From: an uncultured Lysobacterales bacterium
GTDB taxonomy: Bacteria; Pseudomonadota; Gammaproteobacteria; Xanthomonadales; Xanthomonadaceae
Reading direction: 5' to 3'
Length of the DNA: 5,390 nucleotides
NCBI GenBank assembly: GCA_946886865.1
Contig: CAMPJI010000127.1
Span: 1-5,390, forward strand
Shown here piece after piece: positions 1 to 5,390 of this stretch. Below the pieces are notes generated by a model. That model was given only the letters and a program-made list of their open reading frames with translations, was not told the origin of the DNA and made no database searches. Made by a program: the position numbers and the translations under genes. The stretch's first letter is position 1; every line of letters starts with the position of its first letter.

Positions 1-215
1 TCGGCGTCGCGCGACAGCGCGCGGGTCGCCTGGAAGCCGTTCATGCCGGGCAGGACCACGTCCATCAGCACCAGGTCGGGCTTCTCGCGCCGGCAGACCT
101 CGATGCCGTCCTCGGCGCTGCCCGAAGACAGCACCTGGTGGCCGTTGCGCTCCAGCAACTGGGTGAGCACCGCCGTGTCGGTCGGCGAGTCCTCGATCAG
201 AAGAATACGTGCCAT
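1..215 (-). CDS. pilH: Type IV pilus response regulator PilH (partial, C-terminus beyond left edge)
   Basis: This is a CheY-like single-domain receiver. In Pseudomonas and xanthomonads PilH works with PilG downstream of the Pil-Chp chemosensory system (PilJ receptor, ChpA kinase) in the cytoplasm to control pilus extension and retraction. The 71 visible residues start MARILLIEDSP. The acidic pocket is E8-D9, the phosphoacceptor is D52 in VLMDVVLPGMNG, and the fold continues to about helix 3 before the window ends. The switch Thr/Ser and the conserved Lys lie outside. The ATG at 215 lies 19 nt after the pilG stop with a G-rich stretch upstream, so pilG and pilH are almost certainly co-transcribed. 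A lone receiver could in principle be another CheY homologue; the position directly after pilG and the ERNGHQVLSS-type helix decide for PilH. Confidence 0.88.
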   Translation of the reverse strand, partial: MARILLIEDSPTDTAVLTQLLERNGHQVLSSGSAEDGIEVCRREKPDLVLMDVVLPGMNGFQATRALSRDA

Positions 216-234
216 TGAGTGCCCTACCCCCCGG

Positions 235-633
235 TCAGGCGTTGACGTGCGTGCGGATCGCGTCGAGGAGTTCCTCGCGCGTGAACGGCTTGGTGAGGTA
301 CTGCTCGGACCCGACGATGCGCCCGCGCGCCTTGTCGAACAGCCCGTCCTTGGACGACAGCATGATCACCGGCGTCCCCTTGAACGCCTGGTTGTTCTTG
401 ATCAGCGCGCAGGTCTGATACCCATCCAACCGCGGCATCATGATGTCCACGAAGATGATCTGCGGCTGTTGGTCGGCGATCTTCGCCAGCGCTTCGAAAC
501 CGTCCGTGGCGGTGACCACGTTGCAGCCCTCGCGCTTGAGAAGTGTCTCGGCAGTACGACGGATGGTCTTGGAGTCATCGATCACCATGACCCGCAGTCC
601 ATCGAGGTTGCCGTTGCGGCCCTCGTCCAGCAT
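235..633 (-). CDS. pilG: Type IV pilus twitching motility response regulator PilG
   Basis: This complete 132-residue CheY-like receiver is the typical size for PilG and has no output domain. It is phosphorylated by the ChpA histidine kinase of the Pil-Chp system and promotes type IV pilus extension and surface motility. Receiver landmarks are all present: acidic pocket D19-D20, phosphoacceptor D63 in IIFVDIMMPRLDG, the switch hydroxyl S93 in VIMLSSKDG, the aromatic Y112, and K115 in the LTKPF motif. The short N-terminal extension before LRVMVIDDS is normal for PilG. The ATG at 633-631 is preceded by a strong GGGGGAAAA ribosome binding site at 638-646, which supports this start. The gene is first in a leftward operon with pilH and diverges from gshB. 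The promoter at 687-715 would give a leader of about 47 nt. Confidence 0.94.
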   Translation of the reverse strand: MLDEGRNGNLDGLRVMVIDDSKTIRRTAETLLKREGCNVVTATDGFEALAKIADQQPQIIFVDIMMPRLDGYQTCALIKNNQAFKGTPVIMLSSKDGLFDKARGRIVGSEQYLTKPFTREELLDAIRTHVNA

Positions 634-686
634 TCAGTTTTCCCCCGGTGCGCACGCCGTGTCGTCCGGCATGTCGCGAGGTTCCC

Positions 687-715
687 TTTATTCCAAGCCC
701 GGGGCGGGCTGTCAA
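687..715 (-). promoter_or_regulatory. Sigma70-type promoter for pilGH
   Basis: On the minus strand, a perfect -35 hexamer TTGACA (715-710) is followed by a 17-nt spacer and the -10-like hexamer AATAAA (692-687, four of six matches to TATAAT). This is the only AT-rich stretch in the surrounding GC-rich DNA. Transcription would be expected to start near 680, about 47 nt before the pilG ATG. The spacing and the exact -35 make this a confident prediction by eye, without experimental support. Confidence 0.7.
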
Positions 716-750
716 GCCGCATTTCCTGTCACTTCATGGCTGAATGCGGC
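716..750. repeat. Perfect 8-bp inverted repeat in the divergent promoter region
   Basis: GCCGCATT at 716-723 is mirrored exactly by AATGCGGC at 743-750, with a 19-nt spacer. The left arm directly abuts the outer edge of the pilG -35 box, and the right arm ends about 30 nt upstream of the probable gshB -10. The placement fits an operator or activator site serving one or both divergent promoters, but the spacer is long for a single dimer and chance is not excluded. No regulator can be named. Confidence 0.35.
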
Positions 751-779
751 ACACGGCCGCCGTCACCCCCGGGACCGGC

Positions 780-788
780 TGCTACCAT
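780..788 (+). promoter_or_regulatory. Probable extended -10 promoter for gshB-tonB
   Basis: The sequence TG-C-TACCAT (TG at 780-781, hexamer 783-788) fits an extended -10 element. No convincing -35 box lies 16-18 nt upstream, which an extended -10 does not strictly need. Transcription would begin near 795, giving a leader of about 30 nt before the gshB ATG at 825. No good Shine-Dalgarno sequence is visible in that leader. Confidence 0.45.
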
Positions 789-824
789 CGCCGGCACTTT
801 CGCCGCCCGTCCCCGCCCGTGCCC

Positions 825-1781
825 ATGCCGCTGGATGTCGTCGTCGTGATGGACCCGATCGGGTCGATCAGGATCGCCAAGGATTCGACCTTCGCCATGC
901 TGCTGGAGGCGCAGCGCCGCGGGCACCGCCTCTGGTACGTGATGCCGGGCGGGCTCGCCCTGCGGGACGGCCGCGCCGTGGCCCGGATGGCGCCGCTGGC
1001 GGTGCGCGAAGACCCGCGTGACTGGTTCACGCTGGGCGACAGCGCGGTGCATGCCCTCGCCGCCGGCCATGTCGTGCTGATGCGCACCGACCCACCGGTG
1101 GATGCGGAATACATCCACGACACCCAGGTGCTGGGCATCGCCCAGGCCGCGGGTGCGATGGTCGTCAATGACCCGCAGGGGCTGCGCGACTTCAACGAGA
1201 AGCTGGCCGCGCTGCTGTTCCCGCAGTGCTGCGCGCCCAGCCTGGTCAGCCGCGATGCCGCGTCGCTGAAGGCGTTCGTCAACACGCACGGCGAGGCGGT
1301 GCTGAAGCCTCTGGACGGCATGGGCGGGCGCTCGATCTTCCGCGCCCGTGCCGGCGAACCCAACCTCAACGTCATCCTGGAAACGCTGACCGCCGGCGGC
1401 CGTTCGCTGGCGATGGCGCAGCGCTACCTGCCGGAAATCGCCGAGGGCGACAAGCGCATCCTGCTGGTCGATGGCGAACCGGTCGACTACTGCCTGGCGC
1501 GCATCCCGCAGGGCGACGAATTCCGCGGCAACCTCGCTGCGGGGGGCCGCGGTGAAGGCCGGCCGCTGAGCGACCGCGACCGCTGGATCGCCGCGCAGGT
1601 GGGGCCGGAAATGAAGCGGCGCGGGATGGTCTTCGTCGGGCTCGACGTGATCGGCGATTACCTGACCGAGGTGAACGTCACCAGCCCGACCTGCATCCGC
1701 GAACTGGATGCGCAGTTCGGCTTGAACATCGCCGGCCAGCTGTTCGATGCGATCGAGCGCCGGGCGGTGCCTGCGCAATGA
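825..1781 (+). CDS. gshB: Glutathione synthetase
   Basis: GshB catalyses the ATP-dependent ligation of glycine to gamma-glutamylcysteine, the last step of glutathione synthesis, in the cytoplasm. The 318-residue product is close to the 316 residues of E. coli GshB and aligns end to end. Visible family motifs are VVMDPIGSI near residues 7-15, KDSTFAMLLEAQRRG at 19-33, LMRTDPP at 85-91, the ATP-grasp segment KPLDGMGG at 161-168, the glycine-rich loop in RIPQGDEFRGNLAAGG at 226-241, and the metal-binding strand TEVNVTSPT at 281-289 with D274, E282 and N284 as likely Mg ligands. The frame is open back to an ATG at 744, but those extra residues resemble no GshB N-terminus and would cross the predicted promoter. 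The ATG at 825 gives the canonical MPLDVVVVMDP start; an in-frame GTG at 819 cannot be excluded. The gene diverges from pilG and overlaps tonB by 4 nt. Confidence 0.96.
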   Translation: MPLDVVVVMDPIGSIRIAKDSTFAMLLEAQRRGHRLWYVMPGGLALRDGRAVARMAPLAVREDPRDWFTLGDSAVHALAAGHVVLMRTDPPVDAEYIHDTQVLGIAQAAGAMVVNDPQGLRDFNEKLAALLFPQCCAPSLVSRDAASLKAFVNTHGEAVLKPLDGMGGRSIFRARAGEPNLNVILETLTAGGRSLAMAQRYLPEIAEGDKRILLVDGEPVDYCLARIPQGDEFRGNLAAGGRGEGRPLSDRDRWIAAQVGPEMKRRGMVFVGLDVIGDYLTEVNVTSPTCIRELDAQFGLNIAGQLFDAIERRAVPAQ

Positions 1782-2662
1782 GCGCGGTGGCGGCCCCCGC
1801 GCCGGCCGCCCCGGCCGCGATGGAGAACCAGCGGCTGGGCGCGACGCTGATGCTGTCGCTGCTGCTGCACGGCATGCTGCTGCTGGGCGTCGGCTTCGCG
1901 GTGGAGAGCGCCGCGCCGGTGATGCCGACACTGGACGTGATCCTGACCCGGACGCAGAGTCCGCTGACGCAATCGCAGGCGGATTTCCTGGCCCAGGCGA
2001 GCAACCAGGGCGGCGGCGAGCACGACCGCTCCACGCGCCCCACCGAAACCGTCTCCGGGGCTGCACCGCAGCTCCAGCCGGGCGTGGCGCCGCGACCGGT
2101 GCGCGCGCAATCGCCCGCGCCGCAACCGCCGCCCGAGGCGCGCGTGGTGAGCAGCGCGCGTGGCGAGACCCCGGTGGCGACCCCGCGGGCGACGCCGGAG
2201 GCCGACGAGACACCGCTGCCGCGTGGCCGCGAGAAGGTCGAGCGCGACATGGCGATGGCCCGTCTGGCGGCCGAGATCCACATGCGTTCGGAGCGCTATG
2301 CCAAGCGGCCGTCGCGCAAGTTCGTGTCTGCCAGCACGCAGGAATACGCGTGGGCGACGTACCTGCGCGCGTGGGTGGACCGCGTCGAGCGCATCGGCAA
2401 CCTCAACTACCCCGACGAGGCGCGCCGGCGCCGGCTGGCCGGCCAGGTGGTGATCAGCGTGGCGATCCGCCGCGACGGCAGCGTCGAGCGCGCCGACATC
2501 GTGCGGTCCAGCGGGACCGCGCTGCTGGACGCGTCGGCGCTGCGCATCGCGCAGCTGGCCGAGCCGTATCCGCCACTGCCACGCACGGACGAGGATCCGG
2601 ACATCCTCCATGTCACGCGTACATGGAACTTCCTGCCGGGTGGCGAGCTGGTCGACGATTGA
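1778..2662 (+). CDS. tonB: TonB-family energy transducer (TonB3-like, pilus-locus type)
   Basis: This is an inner-membrane TonB-type protein that would use ExbB/ExbD proton-motive force to act on partners in the outer membrane. Its 294 residues show an Ala/Pro-rich N-terminus, one transmembrane helix at about 20-42 with the S27-x3-H31 pair typical of TonB, a periplasmic Pro/Arg-rich linker at about 98-148, a helical segment at about 151-202, and a TonB C-terminal domain at about 205-288 (RIGNLNYPDEARRR, then QVVISVAIRRDGSV, ending RTWNFLPGGEL). The start overlaps the gshB stop in an ATGA, suggesting translational coupling; an ATG at 1820 (MENQRLG) is a plausible alternative closer to the membrane helix. 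In P. aeruginosa the gene next to gshB and pilG is tonB3, required for normal twitching and pilus assembly. The same position and the KFVSASTQEYAW region suggest orthology. No exbB or exbD is in view. Confidence 0.88.
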   Translation: MSAVAAPAPAAPAAMENQRLGATLMLSLLLHGMLLLGVGFAVESAAPVMPTLDVILTRTQSPLTQSQADFLAQASNQGGGEHDRSTRPTETVSGAAPQLQPGVAPRPVRAQSPAPQPPPEARVVSSARGETPVATPRATPEADETPLPRGREKVERDMAMARLAAEIHMRSERYAKRPSRKFVSASTQEYAWATYLRAWVDRVERIGNLNYPDEARRRRLAGQVVISVAIRRDGSVERADIVRSSGTALLDASALRIAQLAEPYPPLPRTDEDPDILHVTRTWNFLPGGELVDD

Positions 2663-2739
2663 CGCGGCGCGCGCGACCCCCTGGATGCACGCCGCTCTCT
2701 GCTAGCACGGCTTCAGACGCGGCGGGCCGCCGGTTGCCC

Positions 2740-2809
2740 TGTAGGAGCGATGTAAGTCGCGATCGTCGGTGACCGGCGCAACGTGGTCGCAACTTACGTC
2801 GCTCCTACA
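2740..2809. repeat. Inverted pair of GTAG-type REP elements (BIME-like)
   Basis: Two 25-nt arms face each other: 2740-2764 beginning TGTAGGAGCGA and 2785-2809 ending TCGCTCCTACA, with a 20-nt loop. They match at 22 of 25 positions. In plus-strand RNA two of the three differences become G-U pairs and one is a C-A mismatch. Each arm carries the GTAG foot, and the left arm holds its own small hairpin (GCGA at 2747-2750, TCGC at 2757-2760). GTAG REPs of this kind are known from Stenotrophomonas and relatives, where RAYT transposases are thought to mobilise them. The pair sits between convergent tonB and tsaB and could protect transcript ends or slow transcription from either side. No T-tract follows either arm, so it is not a classical intrinsic terminator. 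The rest of 2663-2880 shows no gene and no clear site. Confidence 0.85.
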
Positions 2810-2880
2810 ACGGGCTGCCAGGGCGGAAGGAGGATTGAGACTCAGGCTGCTCCATGGGGAGGCGGCCTCGGCGGCGCCCT

Positions 2881-3576
2881 CTACTTCCGCAGCGCCTGCT
2901 GCTCGACCAACGTCAGCGCCACGTTGTTGCGCAGGTAGGCCGGTTCGACTGCGTCGGCCGCGACCGCGCCGCCGTGTTCGAACGCCACGACCGCCAGGCG
3001 CGCAAGGTCGGCGGCATGGGGCAGTTGTGCGTCGTCGACATGCGCCAGCTGCGACGCCGGATGGCCGCGGAGCCGCTGCACGAGTGCGCCCTCGCCTGCC
3101 GCGAATCCGGTGCCCACGCCATGCCACGCGCCTTCCGGAACGGGCACCGAGCCGGGGGCACCGAGCACTTCGTCCGAGATCGCGCGGACGTGGTCGCCCG
3201 CGCGCTCGAACGCGCCCAGGTACACCTCGCCCATACGCGCATCCATGGCGGCAAGCACGCGCGGGCCGGTCGCCCGCATCGCCAGCACCGCCAGCGTCGA
3301 CACCGGCACCAGCGGCCGGTCCAGCGCCAGCGCGATGCCCTGCCCCACGGCGATGGCCAGCCGCACGCCGGTGAACGCGCCGGGCCCCCGTCCAACCGCG
3401 ATCGCGTCGAGCTGCGTCCGTGCGATGCCCGCCTCGCCCAGCAACGCCTCCGCCCACGGCAGCGCCAGCTCCGCGTGGCGTCGCGGTGCGACGTCGAAAC
3501 GCTCGACGACCTCGCCCTCGTTCCACAGCGCGACCGAGCACGCTTCCGTCGCCAGCTCGAAGGCCAGCAGCTTCAT
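2881..3576 (-). CDS. tsaB: tRNA t6A37 biosynthesis protein TsaB
   Basis: TsaB (YeaZ) is the non-catalytic scaffold that pairs with TsaD and TsaE to transfer threonylcarbamoyl onto A37 of ANN-decoding tRNAs in the cytoplasm. The 231 residues equal the E. coli length and align throughout: FELATEACSVAL at 6-17 in the ASKHA phosphate-1 loop, H34, VGRGPGAFTGVRLA at 61-74, the helix after it, AAMDARMGEVY at 109-119, GVGTG at 153-157 and VEPAYLRNNVA at 210-220. The position usually occupied by Asp in the IDTATEA motif is Glu (E7); TsaB does not need a catalytic site, so this is probably harmless. The ATG at 3576 lies 33 nt after the yoaA stop with only a weak ribosome binding site. The yoaA-tsaB order is the same as in E. 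coli, so the two are probably one operon. The gene ends in TAG and converges on tonB. Confidence 0.95.
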   Translation of the reverse strand: MKLLAFELATEACSVALWNEGEVVERFDVAPRRHAELALPWAEALLGEAGIARTQLDAIAVGRGPGAFTGVRLAIAVGQGIALALDRPLVPVSTLAVLAMRATGPRVLAAMDARMGEVYLGAFERAGDHVRAISDEVLGAPGSVPVPEGAWHGVGTGFAAGEGALVQRLRGHPASQLAHVDDAQLPHAADLARLAVVAFEHGGAVAADAVEPAYLRNNVALTLVEQQALRK

Positions 3577-3609
3577 GGATGCACCGCCCGGCGGCGGACG
3601 TCAGTGCGG

Positions 3610-5390
3610 TCAGCGTTCATCGTCGGTTCCGGTGCGGGGCATGGATTCTGGCGCAAAGAAGCCCTCGACGTCCTCGATGCGGCGTGTACGCGGCAACGGC
3701 GGCAGCGACTCCATGAAGACACGTCCATAGCTCTTGCTGGTCAGTCGCGGGTCGCACAGCACCAGCACGCCGCGATCGGTCTCCGTGCGGATCAGGCGCC
3801 CGGCGCCCTGCTTCAGTGCGATCACGGCCTGCGGCAGTTGCTCGTCGCGAAACGGGTTGCCGCCGCTGCGGCGGATCGCCTCCAGCCGCGCCTCGAACAC
3901 CGGATCGTCGGGCGCCGCAAAGGGCAGCTTGTCGATCACCACCACGCTGAGCGCGTCGCCGGCCACGTCCACGCCTTCGCGGAAACTGGCCGTGCCCAGC
4001 AGCACACCGTTGCCGGACGCGCGGAATCGCTCCAGCAGGATCGAGCGCGGCGCCTCGCCCTGCACGAACAACGGCCACGCCCCATGCTCGCGCAATTCGG
4101 CGGCCGCCTCACGCAGCGCGCGGTGCGAGGCAAACAGCACGAATGCGCGCCCGCCCGACGCCTCCAGCACCGGCAGCACCGCGTCGATCACCGCACGGGT
4201 GTAGTCGCGCGAGGACGGTTCGGGCATGCGCGTGGGCAGGTAGCACAGCGCCTGCCGCTGCCAGTCGAACGGGCTGGGCGCCAGCAGCGTGCGTGGCTTG
4301 GACAGGCCCAACTTGATGGCGTAGTGCTCGAAGCGCCCGCCGATGGCCAGCGTGGCCGACGTGAACACCCACGCCGCCTGTGAGCGCGCGCGGTGCTGGG
4401 CAAGCGGACCGGCGACGTCCAGCGGCGTGCGGCTCAGGCGGAACCCGCGCGCCGTGAGCTCGTACCAAAGCACGCTACCGTCATTGTCGTCAGCGGTGCC
4501 TGTATCCGGTTCAGCGCAGGGGAGCCCCCCCGATCCATCGCCTCGATGGGGCACGCCAGTCCCGTCGTCATCAGCGGAGCCGGCATCTGGTTCAGCGCAA
4601 GGGGACGCGCCCGGCGCAACGCCTGTATCAGGCACGCGACCGCTCGCCTCGTCAGTGGTGCCGGCATCCAGTGGCGGCCTGGCCCCGTCGCCGGTCGAGT
4701 CCACGCCCACGGATTCCCGCTTTCGCGGGAATGACGACGAAGGATGGCGGCCGCCGGGCTCGAAATCGTCCGCACCGTCGTCCGGTGCTTCGTTTGCAAC
4801 AGCGTCGTCCGTCGGCACCTCGACGCGGACGCCCCGCCACCGCAGCAGCCGGTTCACGAATTCCTTGGCGCGTGCTACGCAGCTGTCGAACCCCGGTGCC
4901 GCCTCGCGCAGTGGCAACAGCGCGGCGTGCAACCGCCGCAGCGCATCGACCAGCGCATCCAGTGCGTCCTCGACGCCGGCGTCCTCTGCCACGCGCTGCC
5001 GGGTGCCGCGGACGGGCAACTCGTCCATCGACGCGCGCAACGCGCGAACCGCATGCTCCAGCGCGCGCGCCGGCTCCTGGAGGACGGCCAGCGCCGACGG
5101 CGCCTGCTTGCACTCGCCCAGCGTGTCGCGCGCCAGCTCGACCAGGGGTCGGGCGCTGATCGCTTCGCCGAAGAACTGCGATGCGAGCTCGGGCAACTGG
5201 TGTGCTTCATCGACCACGAACGCGGCAGCGCCCGGCAGGATCTCGCCGAAGCCCTCCTGCTTGAGCGCGAGGTCGGCCAGCAGCAGGTGATGGTTGACCA
5301 CCACGATGTCGGCGGCCTGCGCCCGCTGGCGCGCCTGCACGACGAAGCACTCGGAGAAGAACGGGCACTCGCTGCCCAGGCAGTTGTCGG
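3610..5390 (-). CDS. yoaA: ATP-dependent iron-sulfur DNA helicase YoaA (DinG/XPD family), N-terminus beyond right edge
   Basis: This is an XPD/DinG-type superfamily 2 helicase; E. coli YoaA associates with the HolC clamp-loader subunit and acts at damaged replication forks. The frame is open to the window end, giving 592 visible residues. The first 16 contain three cluster cysteines C3, C8 and C14 in the C-x4-C-x5-C spacing of DinG; the fourth cysteine and Walker A lie outside. Then come NHHLLLADL (32-40), the DEAH box (60-63), AWVFTSATL (339-347), SPFDWQRQAL (372-381), motif V SFREGVDVAG (468-477), IDKLPFAAPDDP (485-496) and motif VI QGAGRLIR (527-534). IDKLPF and the C-terminus SLPPLPRTR point to YoaA rather than DinG. 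Residues about 192-304 (4477-4815) are an Asp/Pro/Gly-rich insertion between helicase domains that holds tandem and palindromic repeats; the frame stays intact. A GTG at 5340 is in frame, but starting there would discard the cluster cysteines. Confidence 0.93.
   Translation of the reverse strand, partial: DNCLGSECPFFSECFVVQARQRAQAADIVVVNHHLLLADLALKQEGFGEILPGAAAFVVDEAHQLPELASQFFGEAISARPLVELARDTLGECKQAPSALAVLQEPARALEHAVRALRASMDELPVRGTRQRVAEDAGVEDALDALVDALRRLHAALLPLREAAPGFDSCVARAKEFVNRLLRWRGVRVEVPTDDAVANEAPDDGADDFEPGGRHPSSSFPRKRESVGVDSTGDGARPPLDAGTTDEASGRVPDTGVAPGASPCAEPDAGSADDDGTGVPHRGDGSGGLPCAEPDTGTADDNDGSVLWYELTARGFRLSRTPLDVAGPLAQHRARSQAAWVFTSATLAIGGRFEHYAIKLGLSKPRTLLAPSPFDWQRQALCYLPTRMPEPSSRDYTRAVIDAVLPVLEASGGRAFVLFASHRALREAAAELREHGAWPLFVQGEAPRSILLERFRASGNGVLLGTASFREGVDVAGDALSVVVIDKLPFAAPDDPVFEARLEAIRRSGGNPFRDEQLPQAVIALKQGAGRLIRTETDRGVLVLCDPRLTSKSYGRVFMESLPPLPRTRRIEDVEGFFAPESMPRTGTDDER
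4489..4731. repeat. 81-bp in-frame tandem repeat inside yoaA (about three diverged copies)
   Basis: Copies begin at 4489, 4570 and 4651, exactly 81 bp (27 codons) apart. The first two match without gaps at 55 of 81 positions by hand count. The third is clear only over its first 20 or so bases (15-16 matches to the others) and then runs into the ATTCCC palindrome. In the protein the two good copies share the core PCAEPD-(T/A)-G-(T/S)-AD and 13 of 27 residues. The period is a multiple of three, so the helicase frame is kept. This looks like an old, decaying expansion of an interdomain linker, not a domain with a recognisable fold. Confidence 0.75.
4713..4732. repeat. ATTCCC-N8-GGGAAT dispersed repeat (dRS3-like) within yoaA
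   Basis: ATTCCC (4713-4718) and GGGAAT (4727-4732) flank eight bases that themselves continue the palindrome, giving perfect 8-bp arms ATTCCCGC / GCGGGAAT around a TTTC loop. The hexamers and spacing match the neisserial dRS3 consensus. Similar repeats are scattered in many proteobacterial genomes and, read in other frames, yield the familiar VIPAKAGI or FPRKRES peptides; both are readable here. In the yoaA frame it encodes FPRKRES. Its position within a helicase gene rather than between genes is unusual. Confidence 0.8.

Noticed and set aside
744..824. An upstream in-frame ATG that would extend GshB by 27 residues.
   Set aside because: The extra residues do not resemble any GshB N-terminus, the extension would overlap the probable promoter, and the ATG at 825 gives the family's normal length.
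729..2213. A 494-codon open frame on the minus strand opposite gshB and tonB.
   Set aside because: Its product is Arg/Ala/Pro-rich with no recognisable domain, and it lies antisense to two well-supported genes. Long spurious frames like this are expected where third codon positions are very GC-rich.
2720..2732. Short GC-rich palindrome CGGCGG-G-CCGCCG after tonB as a terminator stem.
   Set aside because: Any real stem would be about 4 bp with a 5-nt loop, and no T-tract follows. Such short palindromes are common in GC-rich DNA.
2740..2809. The long hairpin as a Rho-independent terminator for tonB or tsaB.
   Set aside because: Neither side is followed by a run of T, and the arms match a dispersed REP type. 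A role in transcript end formation remains possible but not as a classical terminator.
2899..3576. Glu instead of Asp at position 7 of TsaB as a sign of lost function.
   Set aside because: TsaB is a non-catalytic scaffold, the rest of the protein aligns fully with E. coli TsaB, and the change is conservative.
2854..4383. A 509-codon open frame on the plus strand opposite tsaB and yoaA.
   Set aside because: It is antisense to two conserved genes, rich in Arg/His/Gln, shows no family motif, and is explained by codon bias on the other strand.
4477..4815. The repeat-rich linker as evidence that yoaA is a pseudogene.
   Set aside because: The frame is uninterrupted and every visible helicase motif downstream is intact, so the gene appears functional.
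5338..5340. In-frame GTG as a start codon for the helicase.
   Set aside because: The same frame continues upstream to the window edge and encodes three iron-sulfur cysteines in the DinG spacing, so the true start is outside the window.

Overview
This is a GC-rich chromosomal window from a gammaproteobacterium, most likely a member of the Xanthomonadaceae/Lysobacteraceae (Lysobacter, Luteimonas or Stenotrophomonas type). The assignment rests on the protein sequences, the gene neighbourhood, a GTAG-type REP palindrome of the kind common in Stenotrophomonas and relatives, and an ATTCCC-N8-GGGAAT dispersed repeat. Six protein genes are present, two of them cut by the window edges. No RNA gene, insertion sequence, CRISPR array or phage gene was seen.

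Layout. (1) Positions 1-633, minus strand: the type IV pilus chemosensory response regulators pilG (complete) and pilH (cut at the left edge), transcribed leftward from a well-formed sigma70-type promoter at 687-715. (2) Positions 634-824: a divergent regulatory region holding that promoter, an 8-bp perfect inverted repeat and a probable extended -10 promoter for gshB. (3) Positions 825-2662, plus strand: gshB (glutathione synthetase) and a tonB-family gene sharing an ATGA overlap. (4) Positions 2663-2880: a convergent intergenic region carrying an inverted pair of REP elements. (5) Positions 2881-5390, minus strand: yoaA (DinG/XPD-type iron-sulfur helicase, cut at the right edge) followed 33 nt later by tsaB (tRNA t6A synthesis), an order also found in E. 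coli.

How the genes fit together. The pilGH / gshB-tonB arrangement matches the Pseudomonas aeruginosa pilG / gshB / tonB3 locus, where tonB3 is known to be needed for normal twitching motility. The TonB here is therefore a candidate for a role in type IV pilus function rather than only iron uptake. The yoaA-tsaB pair is a housekeeping operon for genome maintenance and tRNA modification.

The least ordinary feature is inside yoaA. Between the DEAH-containing half and the second helicase domain lies an Asp/Pro/Gly-rich segment of roughly 110 residues. It contains an in-frame 81-bp (27-residue) tandem repeat, whose most degenerate copy runs into the dispersed palindromic repeat. I see no wholly new multigene system here; the window is mostly conserved core genome with some repeat-driven oddities.
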